NCBI RefSeq assembly: GCF_013177695.1
Contig: NZ_WOEY01000166.1
Span: 107,872-171,871, forward strand
Source: Paraburkholderia solitsugae
Lineage (GTDB): Bacteria; Pseudomonadota; Gammaproteobacteria; Burkholderiales; Burkholderiaceae
Direction of reading: 5' to 3'
Length of the DNA: 64,000 nucleotides
In this document: piece by piece, positions 1-8,807 of the stretch
Position numbering within the stretch: position 1 is the first letter of the stretch
How the letters are laid out: each line of letters opens with the position of its first letter
The notes under the pieces: generated by a model
Seen by the model: the letters and a program-made list of their open reading frames with translations, nothing else
What the model was told of the DNA's origin: nothing
Database searches by the model: none
Program-made: the position numbers and the translations under genes

Positions 1-78
1 GCTAGTCGGGATAGTACGCGTGATCTTATGCGTGCCGGGAATCCGCTTGCGCGGCTGGTTGCAATCTCGTTCGCGCGG

Positions 79-1416
79 CTATCGCTCCCCTGCCACACGG
101 GCAATTCGATCCCGGACTACGCCAATCGCCTGCTTGAGAGCGAAAACGTCGTGGAAGTAACGCTGCGGCATCCGGATCTGGTTGGCATGCGCATCGATGT
201 GCTCGATCTCGTCCTGCCATTGTGCAATCTGGCTCGGGGTTGGATGGCGGTTTCTCCATATTTCATCTTCCAGCGCCTTGATCTCGCGATACCAGACAAC
301 CAGGCGTTTCTTTATCCGCGCCTCGGCCATGCGCGGCAACGCTTGCAGCAGCCCCAACAATAAAGCCATGAAGGGGAGCAGGATCAGCAGACGTCTTTCG
401 ACAAAGCTGGCCAGCCAGAATGGCAGGTAGCGCTGCAGGAAGGGGCGCCCCGTTTTGAAGTAACGCTCGCTCTCTTCGGAAACAGGAAATTCCTCGGTGT
501 TCAGATTGGGAAACACGCCAAGCGGCGTGAAGTAATCTTCGCCGCCGTGGACGGTTTTGGCCGCGTCGAGCAACAGGTAGACCAGCGCGGGGTGCAGCGT
601 GTCTTTGGCGACGAGCAAAGCGGTAGCGGCGAGTAGCGTGACGTCGGTTTGCGGCAAATCGTTGACGATGCTGGTCGCGGCGCGCGGAAACGTCACCTTG
701 GATAGCGACGGGAATTTCTGCACCAGCGCATCGGCCTGCGCAAAACTCATCAGTTTGAGATCGCTGTTCAGCAGCGTTGTCTGCATCGCCGCATCGGGTC
801 GGCCGATAAAGAAAGCCGCATCCAGTTGACCATTTTCGAGGCCTTGGTAGGCCTTGGTCGCGTCCATTTCGAGCAGCGTCGTATTGTCCTGTGTGATGCC
901 GCTGTACCCGAGCAAGACTTGGGAGACGTTCAGCAGGCCGCTGCCAGGAACACCGATTGAAATCTTCTTGCCGCGTAGTTGTGCCAGCCGGTTGATGGTG
1001 GACTCGCCACGGTAGAACACCCAGATCGGTTCATAGGAGACGGCGGCGATCGTCTGCAGGTGGTCGGTGTCTTTCGGGCTGGTGGTGCCGGACTGGATGA
1101 AGCCCACCTCATATTCGCTGTCCGGATCTTTCAAGCGCTGATAGTTTTCGCTCGAACCCGATGAGCTGCGGATATCGAGCTTAATGCCATCGCGTTTCAG
1201 GATCGGGGCATAGCGATCGGCAAAGCCGCGATAGATCCCGTTGTCGGCTCCGGTTGTGATGACGATCGTGTGCCGGAAGGCGGGTTCGAGAATGACCGCT
1301 ATCCCCCAAGCTAGCACGGCCGTCAGCAGTATCACGCCGGCGATGACAAGCCGCCGGCGACCCGGTGTCATCGGGACTTTTTCATTGCGAAGAAGCGCAG
1401 GGTCGTGCTTGGGCAT
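79..1416 (-). CDS. TAXI-family TRAP transporter solute receptor, membrane-anchored
   Basis: A 445-residue protein of the TAXI family of TRAP solute receptors, which bind organic acids or amino acids for TRAP importers. The binding domain occupies about residues 50-320, with the family's TTGADNGIYRGFA start and a GVPGSG loop near 155-160. Two features depart from a plain periplasmic receptor. Residues 22-43 form an uncleaved-looking membrane segment, and a second hydrophobic segment (about 343-361) is followed by some 80 charged residues that should be cytoplasmic. A GAGAGAGG ribosome site lies just upstream of the start. No TRAP membrane subunits (DctQ/DctM) are in the window. The neighbour on the same strand is a response regulator, so a sensory role for this receptor is possible (inference). 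The family call is firm; the ligand is unknown. Confidence 0.85.
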   Translation of the reverse strand: MPKHDPALLRNEKVPMTPGRRRLVIAGVILLTAVLAWGIAVILEPAFRHTIVITTGADNGIYRGFADRYAPILKRDGIKLDIRSSSGSSENYQRLKDPDSEYEVGFIQSGTTSPKDTDHLQTIAAVSYEPIWVFYRGESTINRLAQLRGKKISIGVPGSGLLNVSQVLLGYSGITQDNTTLLEMDATKAYQGLENGQLDAAFFIGRPDAAMQTTLLNSDLKLMSFAQADALVQKFPSLSKVTFPRAATSIVNDLPQTDVTLLAATALLVAKDTLHPALVYLLLDAAKTVHGGEDYFTPLGVFPNLNTEEFPVSEESERYFKTGRPFLQRYLPFWLASFVERRLLILLPFMALLLGLLQALPRMAEARIKKRLVVWYREIKALEDEIWRNRHPTPSQIAQWQDEIEHIDAHANQIRMPQRYFHDVFALKQAIGVVRDRIARVAGER

Positions 1417-1656
1417 TGTTTGCCTCTCTCGTTCGGCGCTGCTCGCCAGGTCTTTGCCGCGCGCGGTCGAGGTGGAGATGGCGTCGAGGTCGCAGCGTTG
1501 TCAATAGTTGCAGGCGGCGCCGCGAAGTTTGTCGCGTGAAGCGTTGGCCTTGCCGCGCTGCGGGGGGTGTCTGACAGACAGCATGGATAATGCAGCGCCT
1601 TGAACGCCTTGTCCACATCCGTGCTTCAGCTTGCGATCGTCGCGATGAGTGAACAA

Positions 1657-2379
1657 TCAATGCTGCATGGAATGTCGCGCGCCATCCGGCACGAATACAT
1701 AACCATGACTGCGCACGGTCTGGATGAACCTCGGCGAGGAGGGGTTGGTCTCGAGGATTCTGCGCAACCGCCACACCTGGACATCGATCCCTCGACCGGT
1801 ATGATCGTCCTCCGGGCCGTGCAGCAACTCGAGCAGGTGCTCCCGGGTCAGCGTGCGCATGGGGTGATTGACGAAGACCTTGAGCAGCGCGAATTCTCCC
1901 GCCGAGAGCGTGAGCCGGCTGTTCTCCATGTTGAGTGTCCGCAACTGAAGGTCGAGCGTGAATGGGCCGAATCCAACGACATGGTGTTCTTTGCGCGCGG
2001 CGCTCGACGCAGACTGGGTTTGTCGCCGCAATACGGCCCGCATGCGCGCAAGGAGTTCGCGAGGATTGAATGGTTTGCCGATACAGTCGTCCGCGCCCAT
2101 TTCGAGTCCCACGATCCGGTCCATGTCGTCGGCGCCTGACGTCAGAATCACCGGGACCGTGTTGCCCGCGGCGCGTAGGGTGCTCAGCGCGGCAAGCCCA
2201 TTCACGCCTTGCATGATCTGGTCGAGGACAATCAGATCGGGCGGATCCCGTTTGATATGTTCTCCGAGCGACCTCACCTCATGCAGAACGGAGACTGCCA
2301 TACCCTCCCGTCCGAGGAAGTCGGCCAGCGACCCAAGTAGATCGACATCGTCGTCAACGACCAGTATCTGAGTTGTCAT
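1657..2379 (-). CDS. OmpR/PhoB-family response regulator
   Basis: A two-component response regulator of 240 residues. The receiver domain (about 1-120) has the acidic pocket DDD near residues 9-11, the phosphoacceptor Asp53 in VLDQIMQG, the switch Thr80 and the conserved Lys102 in GKPF. A winged-helix Trans_reg_C DNA-binding domain follows (about 135-232), ending in the typical TVRSHGYVF wing. No histidine kinase gene is next to it. The TAXI receptor gene lies about 240 bases downstream on the same strand, so the two may be co-regulated. The partner kinase and target genes cannot be read from the sequence. Confidence 0.92.
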   Translation of the reverse strand: MTTQILVVDDDVDLLGSLADFLGREGMAVSVLHEVRSLGEHIKRDPPDLIVLDQIMQGVNGLAALSTLRAAGNTVPVILTSGADDMDRIVGLEMGADDCIGKPFNPRELLARMRAVLRRQTQSASSAARKEHHVVGFGPFTLDLQLRTLNMENSRLTLSAGEFALLKVFVNHPMRTLTREHLLELLHGPEDDHTGRGIDVQVWRLRRILETNPSSPRFIQTVRSHGYVFVPDGARHSMQH

Positions 2380-2876
2380 AGTAGGGAAATCGAACGCTTA
2401 GGCCGGAAAACGGGTTTGCAATAGCGGTGGCTGCGACATCAGGTTTGCCGACTTTGTCGTGCAAGCTTTCAATGCCGTCAGGATGCGATTGACCCGCGAA
2501 TGTTGTGCTCCGACTTCTTTAACGGAGCAACCCGCAGGAATCCGTCGCCGAATGTTGATTTTTTGTCCTGGCGGCACGCGGTGGGTTTGCGCGGCATCAC
2601 GCGACCTATGCGGCAAAGGAGTTCAGTCTTTACGACTTGCCTGATCCAGTCGATACTTGGGCGGTTTTTGCATTCGGAATAGCCTTCGATGGTTATAAGC
2701 GCCGTTGTTCGCTTGAAGCAGGCGCGAAGGCAACAAGGTCGAAACCAGCATCGAGCCTGGACGATATGCGAAACGAATTGTTTTTGTCTGCGTGCATCCC
2801 GGTGTGGCGCTTCGGACAGTACTTCGCCGCCAGTGGGACGTTAGTGGCGCGATTCCAACCAAGAAAAAGACTATTC
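2380..2876. other. Intergenic region between response regulator and DUF1254 gene
   Basis: About 500 bases between divergent genes. It should hold both promoters. The forward reading frame is open back to 2637, but that upstream part does not look like DUF1254 protein, and the signal peptide begins at 2877. An imperfect inverted repeat around CTCCG/CGGAG lies near 2505-2530. No gene is supported here. Confidence 0.5.
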
Positions 2877-3923
2877 ATGAAAACTTCACTGATCACCACC
2901 TGCGTTACAGGCCTTGTTCTCGCAGCCGTTGGCACTGCTCAAGCGCAAACTGCCGCGGCGCCGTCGGCGGGTGCGACGGTTCCCGTGACCGTCGACAATT
3001 TTGTTCGCGCGGAAACAGACATGTATGTCGTTGCGTTGGCAAAACAAGGCGGGCTGGGGAAACTGCTCCATCGCCGGGAGCCCGCATCGATCGATCATCA
3101 AACCGTCATCCGCCTGAATCGCGACACGCTCTATTCATCGGGTGTCTTCGATCTCGACGCCGGGCCGGTGACGATCAAGATGCCTGATCCGGGCAAGCGT
3201 TTCATGGCGATGCAGGTTATCAACGAGGATCACTACACGCCGAACGTCTTCTACGGTGGCGGAACACATACCCTGACGCGAGAGAATGTCGGGACGCGTT
3301 ACGTCGTCGTCGCGATACGAACGCTGGTCGACCCGAATAGCCCGGACGACATCAAGCAGGTCCACAGCCTGCAGGACGCGATCACCGTCAGCCAGAAGGC
3401 GCCGGGCAAGCTCGACATGCCTGACTGGGATGCCGTGAGTCAGAAGAAGACTCGCGATCCGCTGCTGGTTCTCGCTTCCACGATTCCGGATTTCAAGCGG
3501 GCATTCGGCACCAAGGAGGAGGTCGACCCGGTTCGACGCCTGCTCGGCACCGCGGCGGCCTGGGGCGGCAATCCGGACAAGGACGCCACCTACCTCAACT
3601 TCACGCCGGCGAAGAACGACGGCAAGACCGTCTATCGGCTCTCGGTCAAGGACGTCCCCGTGGATGCGTTCTGGTCAGTGAGCGTCTACAACGCGCAAGG
3701 GTACTTTGAGAAGAACCCGTCAAACGCGTACTCGATCAACAACCTCACCGCGAAGAAGGGTAGCGACGGTTCAATTACGATGCAGTTCGGTGGTTGCGAT
3801 GGACAGGTGCCCAATTGCCTGCCCGTTGTCGCCGGCTGGAATTACACCGTGCGACTGTATCGTCCGCGTGCCGAAATTCTCAGCGGTGCCTGGACTTTCC
3901 CGGCGCCTCAGCCCGTTAATTGA
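2877..3923 (+). CDS. Secreted DUF1254/DUF1214 protein
   Basis: A 348-residue protein with a clear Sec signal peptide (MKTSLITTCVTGLVLAAVG...AQAQ) followed by the DUF1254 domain and a C-terminal DUF1214 domain. Recognisable motifs are the NRDTLYSSGVFDLDAGPVTI segment early and VDAFWSVSVYNAQGYF with NAYSINNLTA late. The reading frame is open further upstream to 2637, but the signal peptide fixes the start at 2877. The protein should be periplasmic. DUF1254/1214 proteins have no generally agreed biochemical role. It is the shortest of three such genes within 4 kb and the only one with a signal peptide. It lies apart from the other two, with its own promoter region. Confidence 0.85.
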   Translation: MKTSLITTCVTGLVLAAVGTAQAQTAAAPSAGATVPVTVDNFVRAETDMYVVALAKQGGLGKLLHRREPASIDHQTVIRLNRDTLYSSGVFDLDAGPVTIKMPDPGKRFMAMQVINEDHYTPNVFYGGGTHTLTRENVGTRYVVVAIRTLVDPNSPDDIKQVHSLQDAITVSQKAPGKLDMPDWDAVSQKKTRDPLLVLASTIPDFKRAFGTKEEVDPVRRLLGTAAAWGGNPDKDATYLNFTPAKNDGKTVYRLSVKDVPVDAFWSVSVYNAQGYFEKNPSNAYSINNLTAKKGSDGSITMQFGGCDGQVPNCLPVVAGWNYTVRLYRPRAEILSGAWTFPAPQPVN

Positions 3924-4044
3924 GCTAACGAGTTGACGGCTGTTGCGGATCGCATTTTCGGCAGGTCCGAAAACGCAACAGCCGTACTCGCGCCCAACTC
4001 GCCGCGCTGTTGCTCTGGTCATGGCGTGCGCCGCCTTCCTGGGG

Positions 4045-5358
4045 TTACAGGCGGCGAATCGGCGGATAGTGAAAACGTTGCTCGAGATGGGCCGCGCCCG
4101 GTATGTAGATGCGAAGGATGATGTAAAACAGGCCATCCGGCGCAGGCAGCCAGTTGGATTGCGTTGCGGCGTCGGCCGGTGGCGCTGCCGATAAGCGCAA
4201 GGTCAGGCCGTGCTCGTCGTAGCGCAGTTGCGGCGAGCGATCGCCGATCGAATGTCGGTCGATCACGTTATCCACCAGCATGCACGAGGCTTTGTCATAC
4301 ATCGTGATCGACCAGAAGGCCTGCGCCTGCGGCAGACCATCAGGCGGGAACGTGAGCTCGTACGTATGGCGCCCGTCGAGCGGCCGTCCTTCGCTGTCGC
4401 AGTCGGCGGAGACGTACATGGCTTCCTTGATGCCGAGCGCACCGATATAGTTCCGGCTGACGTGCGCGCGCGTCAGGTAGTCATCGCCGAACGACGCGCG
4501 GACTGCCACCGGCAGGAACCATCCACCACCAAGCGCCGACGGTTGCGGCACGCCCAGTTCGTCAATCACCTGGCCGAGAGCACTGCCGAGGGCGGCGAGC
4601 GTCGGCGCCTCGAGCGTGGACGCGTCGGTCTCCGCACCGATACCGACGGCAGCGAACCGAGCGACGAGCGCGGATTCCGCGGCAGGCGGACGATTGCGCA
4701 CGAGGGCTGCGTTGACCGCCGCCGCATAGAGCCGCGGATCACCCGCTGCCGTACGTCGCACCACGCCGACGTCGAAACGCCGCTGCGCGGGTTGACCGCT
4801 GAGCGTCTTCAACACGAAGCGATCCTGCAGGGCATGCACGGCGGCCAGATCGTCCGTTCCGTCGACAAGGATGCGGCCGATCATCCAGACGTCTCGCGTG
4901 GGGCAGGCGATTGGCGTGAGATCGTCATCGGCGGGCGGCGCGACCTTGCCGTGATGGAGAACAAAACGCCGCGCCCCGTTGCCGGTCGTGCGCGTGCCAA
5001 TCGATTCGAACGGGTTGGTGCAGAAGTCCAGCAGACCGAGCACGTAGTAGCGGCCCGCCGTGTCGGGCACCTCCAGCACGAGCGGTTCGTCGCCAAGGTC
5101 CAGCCATGCGCTGAGGTACAGCGTGTCGTTGTTGGGCGTCACGACTTCGCGGTTCCGCGGGCCCAGCAACTGCCGTCCGCGCACCAGTTGATTGATCCAG
5201 CCGAGCGTCGAATCCGGACTGCCACCGGCAAATTGGCCGCTGTCGTCACGACGCGGGCACATCGCCGCGCGCATGCGCGTCATTTCGAATAAAGGCAGGG
5301 TGTAGAGCACTGCATTGCGGGCGAGTGCGCTGATGTTTTCGCTTGAAGTACAAGACAT
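4045..5358 (-). CDS. DUF1254/DUF1214 protein (cytoplasmic paralogue 1)
   Basis: A 437-residue DUF1254/DUF1214 protein without a signal peptide. It has the family's TPNNDTLYLSAWLDLGDEP motif in the N-terminal domain and QAFWSITMYDKASCMLVDN with HSIGDRSP in the C-terminal domain. It is divergent from the third family member at 5564. The roughly 200 bases between them carry a sequence block that is repeated in front of the double IclR gene (5356-5448 and 6875-6964). The initiator Met codon sits at the edge of that block. No enzymatic function can be assigned. The pairing of two paralogues with an IclR-type regulator suggests one substrate-induced regulon (inference). Confidence 0.82.
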   Translation of the reverse strand: MSCTSSENISALARNAVLYTLPLFEMTRMRAAMCPRRDDSGQFAGGSPDSTLGWINQLVRGRQLLGPRNREVVTPNNDTLYLSAWLDLGDEPLVLEVPDTAGRYYVLGLLDFCTNPFESIGTRTTGNGARRFVLHHGKVAPPADDDLTPIACPTRDVWMIGRILVDGTDDLAAVHALQDRFVLKTLSGQPAQRRFDVGVVRRTAAGDPRLYAAAVNAALVRNRPPAAESALVARFAAVGIGAETDASTLEAPTLAALGSALGQVIDELGVPQPSALGGGWFLPVAVRASFGDDYLTRAHVSRNYIGALGIKEAMYVSADCDSEGRPLDGRHTYELTFPPDGLPQAQAFWSITMYDKASCMLVDNVIDRHSIGDRSPQLRYDEHGLTLRLSAAPPADAATQSNWLPAPDGLFYIILRIYIPGAAHLEQRFHYPPIRRL

Positions 5359-5448
5359 GGATGCCGCTCCGGCAATAGACGGGAAGGAGTCGGATCAAGC
5401 CTACCGGGACGGCCAGATAACGGAACTAGGGTTTCGCTATGTTAAACA
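5356..5448 (+). promoter_or_regulatory. Duplicated promoter/operator block, copy 1
   Basis: This block matches 6875-6964 in three collinear pieces: CATGGATRCCRCTCC (5356-5370), TCAAGCCTA (5395-5403) and GTTTCGCTATGTTAAACA (5431-5448). Spacing between the last two pieces is identical (36 bases) in both copies. The last piece is a partial inverted repeat, GTTT...AAAC, the layout expected of an IclR-family operator. It lies between the two divergent DUF1254 genes. IclR binding is inferred; the repeat itself is seen directly. Confidence 0.65.
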
Positions 5449-5563
5449 CTTGTGAGGCCTCCGCTGCCTATACTTTGCGCTCCTAAGGCTTGCAAAGGGA
5501 TCGCGGTATCCCGCCTCCTGTGCGCTCCCGCGCATGCAAGCAGATCCTCACGGAGTTTCTCGC

Positions 5564-6868
5564 ATGACCATTGGCAATGCACAGCAGGAATGGGCTTATG
5601 TCGCAGGCGTTCAGGCATTCATATACGGGTATCCGCTCGTCGAGATCGTGCGCACGTGCGCGCTCATGACCGCCGTCGACGAGCCGCAGAACAACGGGCG
5701 CGCGCCGATCAACCAGTTCTCGCATTGCCCGCGGCCGTGGACACACGAGGACCGTGATGTCGTCACGCCGGCCAATGACCTGCTTTACTCGATGGCCTGG
5801 CTGAACCTTGCTGACGGCCCCGTCATGCTGACGACGCCGGCGCCGACCGGGCGTTACTTCGTGATGGAATTCATCGACGCGTACAGCGATAACTTTCATA
5901 ACCTCGGCCCACGCGTGGTGGGTCCGTCGGCGGCGAGCTTTGCAATCGTCGGACCCGGCTGGTCGGGCTCACTGCCACCCGGTTCGATCGAAATCCGCTG
6001 CCCGACGAATCTCGTGTGGGTGCTGGGCCGTGTGCTGATCGACGGTGTCGAAGACATGGAGGACGCGCGTGCCTTCCAGGCAGGCTTCACCCTGCGCGCG
6101 ACGGCGCCGGGCCGCTTGCCGCGTGCAGTCGCGGCCTACCAGTCCTGGGCGGAGTCAGGCGAGGCGTTCTTCGCGAACCTGGCGAGAACGATGGCCGACG
6201 ATCCGCCGCCTGCGGTGGATACGGGACTCGTCGCGCAGTTCTCCCGCATCGGCATTGCACCGCATCGAACGTTCGACGCCGATGCACTCGGCGACGCGCA
6301 GGTGGCAGCTTTGCGAAGGGCGGTCGCGGCCGGTGTCGAGATCGTCGACGGTCATACCCGTAGCCGTCGCGCGCGCTCGTGGTCGATCAACTATGCGGGG
6401 GGGCGATTGGGCACGGACTATCTGGCGCGCGCCTGTACCGCAATGAAAGGCCTCGGCGCGCTCGCGAGTGAGGAGGCGCTCTATGCGCTCTGCGACTTCG
6501 ACGGGCACGGCGAACCACTCAACGGCGAGCATGGCTACGTCTTGCGTTTTCCTGCTGGAGGACTGCCGCCCGTGGATGCCTTCTGGTCCGTATCGCTCTA
6601 CGGCAGCGATTTCTGTTTCGTGGACAACCCGATCCGGCGCTATGCGATCGGCGATCGCCCGCGTGATCTGCGCTATGGCCCGGACGGTTCGCTCGAGATC
6701 CTGATCCAGCGCAGCCAGCCGCAGCAGGGACACTCGAACTGGTTGCCCGCACCCGCGGGCCGGTTCTATCTCATCTTGCGCCTGTACCATCCGCGCGAGG
6801 CGATCCTGTCAAAGGACTATACGATTCCGCCGGTCGAGCGGGTCGAGCGCCGCCAGCTGGCAGGATGA
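5564..6868 (+). CDS. DUF1254/DUF1214 protein (cytoplasmic paralogue 2)
   Basis: A 434-residue DUF1254/DUF1214 protein without a signal peptide. Its motifs match the divergent neighbour at 4045-5358: TPANDLLYSMAWLNLADGP, VDAFWSVSLYGSDFCFVDNPI, RYAIGDRP and a C-terminal LPAPAGRFYLILRLYHP. The frame is open to an earlier Met at 5534, but GGAG at 5552-5555 is correctly spaced for the Met at 5564, so that start is preferred. The regulator gene with a second copy of the upstream block follows 170 bases downstream. The function is unknown. Head-to-head placement of two similar soluble paralogues suggests they are made together. Confidence 0.83.
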   Translation: MTIGNAQQEWAYVAGVQAFIYGYPLVEIVRTCALMTAVDEPQNNGRAPINQFSHCPRPWTHEDRDVVTPANDLLYSMAWLNLADGPVMLTTPAPTGRYFVMEFIDAYSDNFHNLGPRVVGPSAASFAIVGPGWSGSLPPGSIEIRCPTNLVWVLGRVLIDGVEDMEDARAFQAGFTLRATAPGRLPRAVAAYQSWAESGEAFFANLARTMADDPPPAVDTGLVAQFSRIGIAPHRTFDADALGDAQVAALRRAVAAGVEIVDGHTRSRRARSWSINYAGGRLGTDYLARACTAMKGLGALASEEALYALCDFDGHGEPLNGEHGYVLRFPAGGLPPVDAFWSVSLYGSDFCFVDNPIRRYAIGDRPRDLRYGPDGSLEILIQRSQPQQGHSNWLPAPAGRFYLILRLYHPREAILSKDYTIPPVERVERRQLAG

Positions 6869-6874
6869 CAAAGG

Positions 6875-6964
6875 CATGGATACCACTCCGCGTAGGACAG
6901 TAGGGGTGGGTCAAGCCTAACAATCTGACAGGATGCCGATCCTAGAGTTTCGCTATGTTAAACA
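6875..6964 (+). promoter_or_regulatory. Duplicated promoter/operator block, copy 2
   Basis: This is the second copy of the block described at 5356-5448, with CATGGATACCACTCC (6875-6889), TCAAGCCTA (6911-6919) and GTTTCGCTATGTTAAACA (6947-6964). It lies directly upstream of the double IclR gene, so that gene may regulate itself and the DUF1254 pair through the same site (inference). The block overlaps the 5' part of the longest frame of the regulator, which argues for that gene's start at 7038. Confidence 0.65.
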
Positions 6965-7037
6965 TGCATGGAAGCGGGATAGCGGATATGTTTCAATTGG
7001 CGCAAGCACGCGCCGAGCGCTTTTCCCGTACGAAACG

Positions 7038-8657
7038 ATGGCTCCGAATCCACTCCGCAATCCCCAGTTCGCCACGACGCTCGCGCATGGTCTCGCGTTG
7101 TTGAACTGTTTCAAGGTCGGCGACCCGATTCTCAGCAACAAAGACTTCGCCGAGCGCACTGGCCTGTCGAAAGCGACGGTGTCGCGGCTGACGTATACGC
7201 TCGCCATGCTCGGCTTTCTGCGCTATGACAACACCGTACGCAAATATCGGCTGGGCTCGGCGGTCGTGTCGGTGGGCTACCCGCTTCTGCAAGGCCTGCG
7301 TATCCGCGAACTGGCGCGACCGTTGATGAGGGAGCTTGCCGACGTGGCGCGCGGATCGGTGTCGCTCGGGATTCGTGACCGCTCGCAGATGGTGTATGTC
7401 GAGACTGCGCGCGGTCATGAATCGCCGACGTTTCGTCCGGATACCGGTGCTTCGCTGCCCATTCTCGCTTCCGCGATGGGCCGGGCCTGGCTGGGCCGCG
7501 CCGAACCCGCGCAACGTGCTGCCGTGCTCGAGCAGGTTCGCGTTTGCGATCCGGCGCAATGGGACGCGTATCACGCCGACCTCGCGGCCGCCCTACGCAC
7601 GTTTGCAGAGCGCGGCTTTGCCCTTAGCGAAGGCGATTTTGAGCGTGAAATCCATGCGGTCGCCGTACCGATGCGCGAACCGATCAATTCGGAAACCTTC
7701 GTTTTCAATTGTGGCGTGCCGCGCTTGCAACTGACTGACCGGACACTCGTCGACGTGATCGCGCCGCGCCTCGTGGCGATGGTGGACACACTCGAACGGC
7801 AGCTTGCGTCGCAGCAAGTGGGCGGTGACGACGTGCGAACCTCGCCCAGTCCACCGCTTGTTGAGCGGGTATCCGTGGACTCGTTTCCCGACGACGACGA
7901 TCGTCAATTCGCCATCACGCTCGCGCGCGGTCTGGAAATCCTGCGCTGTTTCCAGCCCGGCGAAGTTGCGCTAGGCAATAAGGATTTTGTGGCGCGTACG
8001 GGTTTGTCGAAGGCCACGGTGTCCCTGGTTGCCTACACGTTGACTGAACTCGGCTACTTGCGTCATGACGAAGTGGCGCGCAACTATCGGCTCGGCGGCG
8101 GTGTGCTGTCGATGGGCTATCCGCTGCTGGCCGGCATGCGTATCCGGCAGATCGCGCGGCCGTTCATGCGCGAGCTTGCGCTTCAGGTGCGCGGGTCCGT
8201 ATCGCTTGGCATGCGGGACCAGTCGAATATGGTCTACATCGAATGTTGTCCGCGCGATAAGCGAATTCGTGCGCGGCCCGACGTCGGTGCGGTGCGTCCG
8301 ATTCTGCGGATGGCAATGGGACGGGCGTGGCTAGCGGCGGTGGCGCCGCAGGAACGGGAGGTGGCGCTGAATCGGCTACGCATCGCCGTGCCCGACCAGT
8401 GGCAACAGTACGGGGCGCAGGTGCAGCAGGCGCTTCACGATTACCAGCAAACCGGTGCTTGCTTCTCCTATGGGGATGCGCAGAAGAACGCCTACGGCGT
8501 CGGTGTGCCGTTGTGCGCACAGGTCGACGCTGAGACGCTGGTGTTCAATTGCGCGGTGCCGGCACAATCGGCGCAGGGACGCCGGTTGATCGACGATATC
8601 GCGCCACGACTCTTGGCGATGGTCTCGAACGTCGAGATTGCGGCTGGCTTGCGGTAG
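7038..8657 (+). CDS. Double-length IclR-family regulator (two complete IclR units in one chain)
   Basis: A 539-residue protein made of two IclR-family regulators in tandem. Unit 1 (about 1-265) has a winged helix with NKDFAERTGLSKATVSR and an effector domain with GSVSLGIRDRSQMVYVE. Unit 2 (from about 290) repeats this order with NKDFVARTGLSKATVSL and GSVSLGMRDQSNMVYIE. A linker rich in Ser, Pro and Asp joins them. Ordinary IclR proteins are about 250-280 residues and dimerise, so this chain could act as a built-in dimer. The frame is open back to 6933, but that stretch lies inside the repeated operator block, so Met at 7038 is chosen. Likely targets are its own promoter and the divergent DUF1254 pair. 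The effector is unknown. Confidence 0.88.
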   Translation: MAPNPLRNPQFATTLAHGLALLNCFKVGDPILSNKDFAERTGLSKATVSRLTYTLAMLGFLRYDNTVRKYRLGSAVVSVGYPLLQGLRIRELARPLMRELADVARGSVSLGIRDRSQMVYVETARGHESPTFRPDTGASLPILASAMGRAWLGRAEPAQRAAVLEQVRVCDPAQWDAYHADLAAALRTFAERGFALSEGDFEREIHAVAVPMREPINSETFVFNCGVPRLQLTDRTLVDVIAPRLVAMVDTLERQLASQQVGGDDVRTSPSPPLVERVSVDSFPDDDDRQFAITLARGLEILRCFQPGEVALGNKDFVARTGLSKATVSLVAYTLTELGYLRHDEVARNYRLGGGVLSMGYPLLAGMRIRQIARPFMRELALQVRGSVSLGMRDQSNMVYIECCPRDKRIRARPDVGAVRPILRMAMGRAWLAAVAPQEREVALNRLRIAVPDQWQQYGAQVQQALHDYQQTGACFSYGDAQKNAYGVGVPLCAQVDAETLVFNCAVPAQSAQGRRLIDDIAPRLLAMVSNVEIAAGLR

Positions 8658-8807
8658 CGCGTGCAGCGGTCGTCCCGCTCGACCATTCAGGCGCTTTTGC
8701 GCTAGCCTGTCTCCGATCGGCGTGCTGCGCTCCGGTGTGGCCGTTGAAGTGGAAGCCGTTATCTCCCTTACACAAGCGTGAACCCAACGCGCGTCATTGG
8801 AACAACT

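Noticed and set aside
2637..2876. N-terminal extension of the secreted DUF1254 protein
   Set aside because: The signal peptide starts at 2877; the upstream codons do not resemble protein of this family.
4210..5292. Plus-strand frame of 360 codons
   Set aside because: Antisense shadow of the DUF1254 gene on the minus strand; the composition is Arg-rich and no domain is visible.
6933..7037. N-terminal extension of the double IclR protein
   Set aside because: It overlaps the repeated operator block, so it is promoter DNA and not coding.
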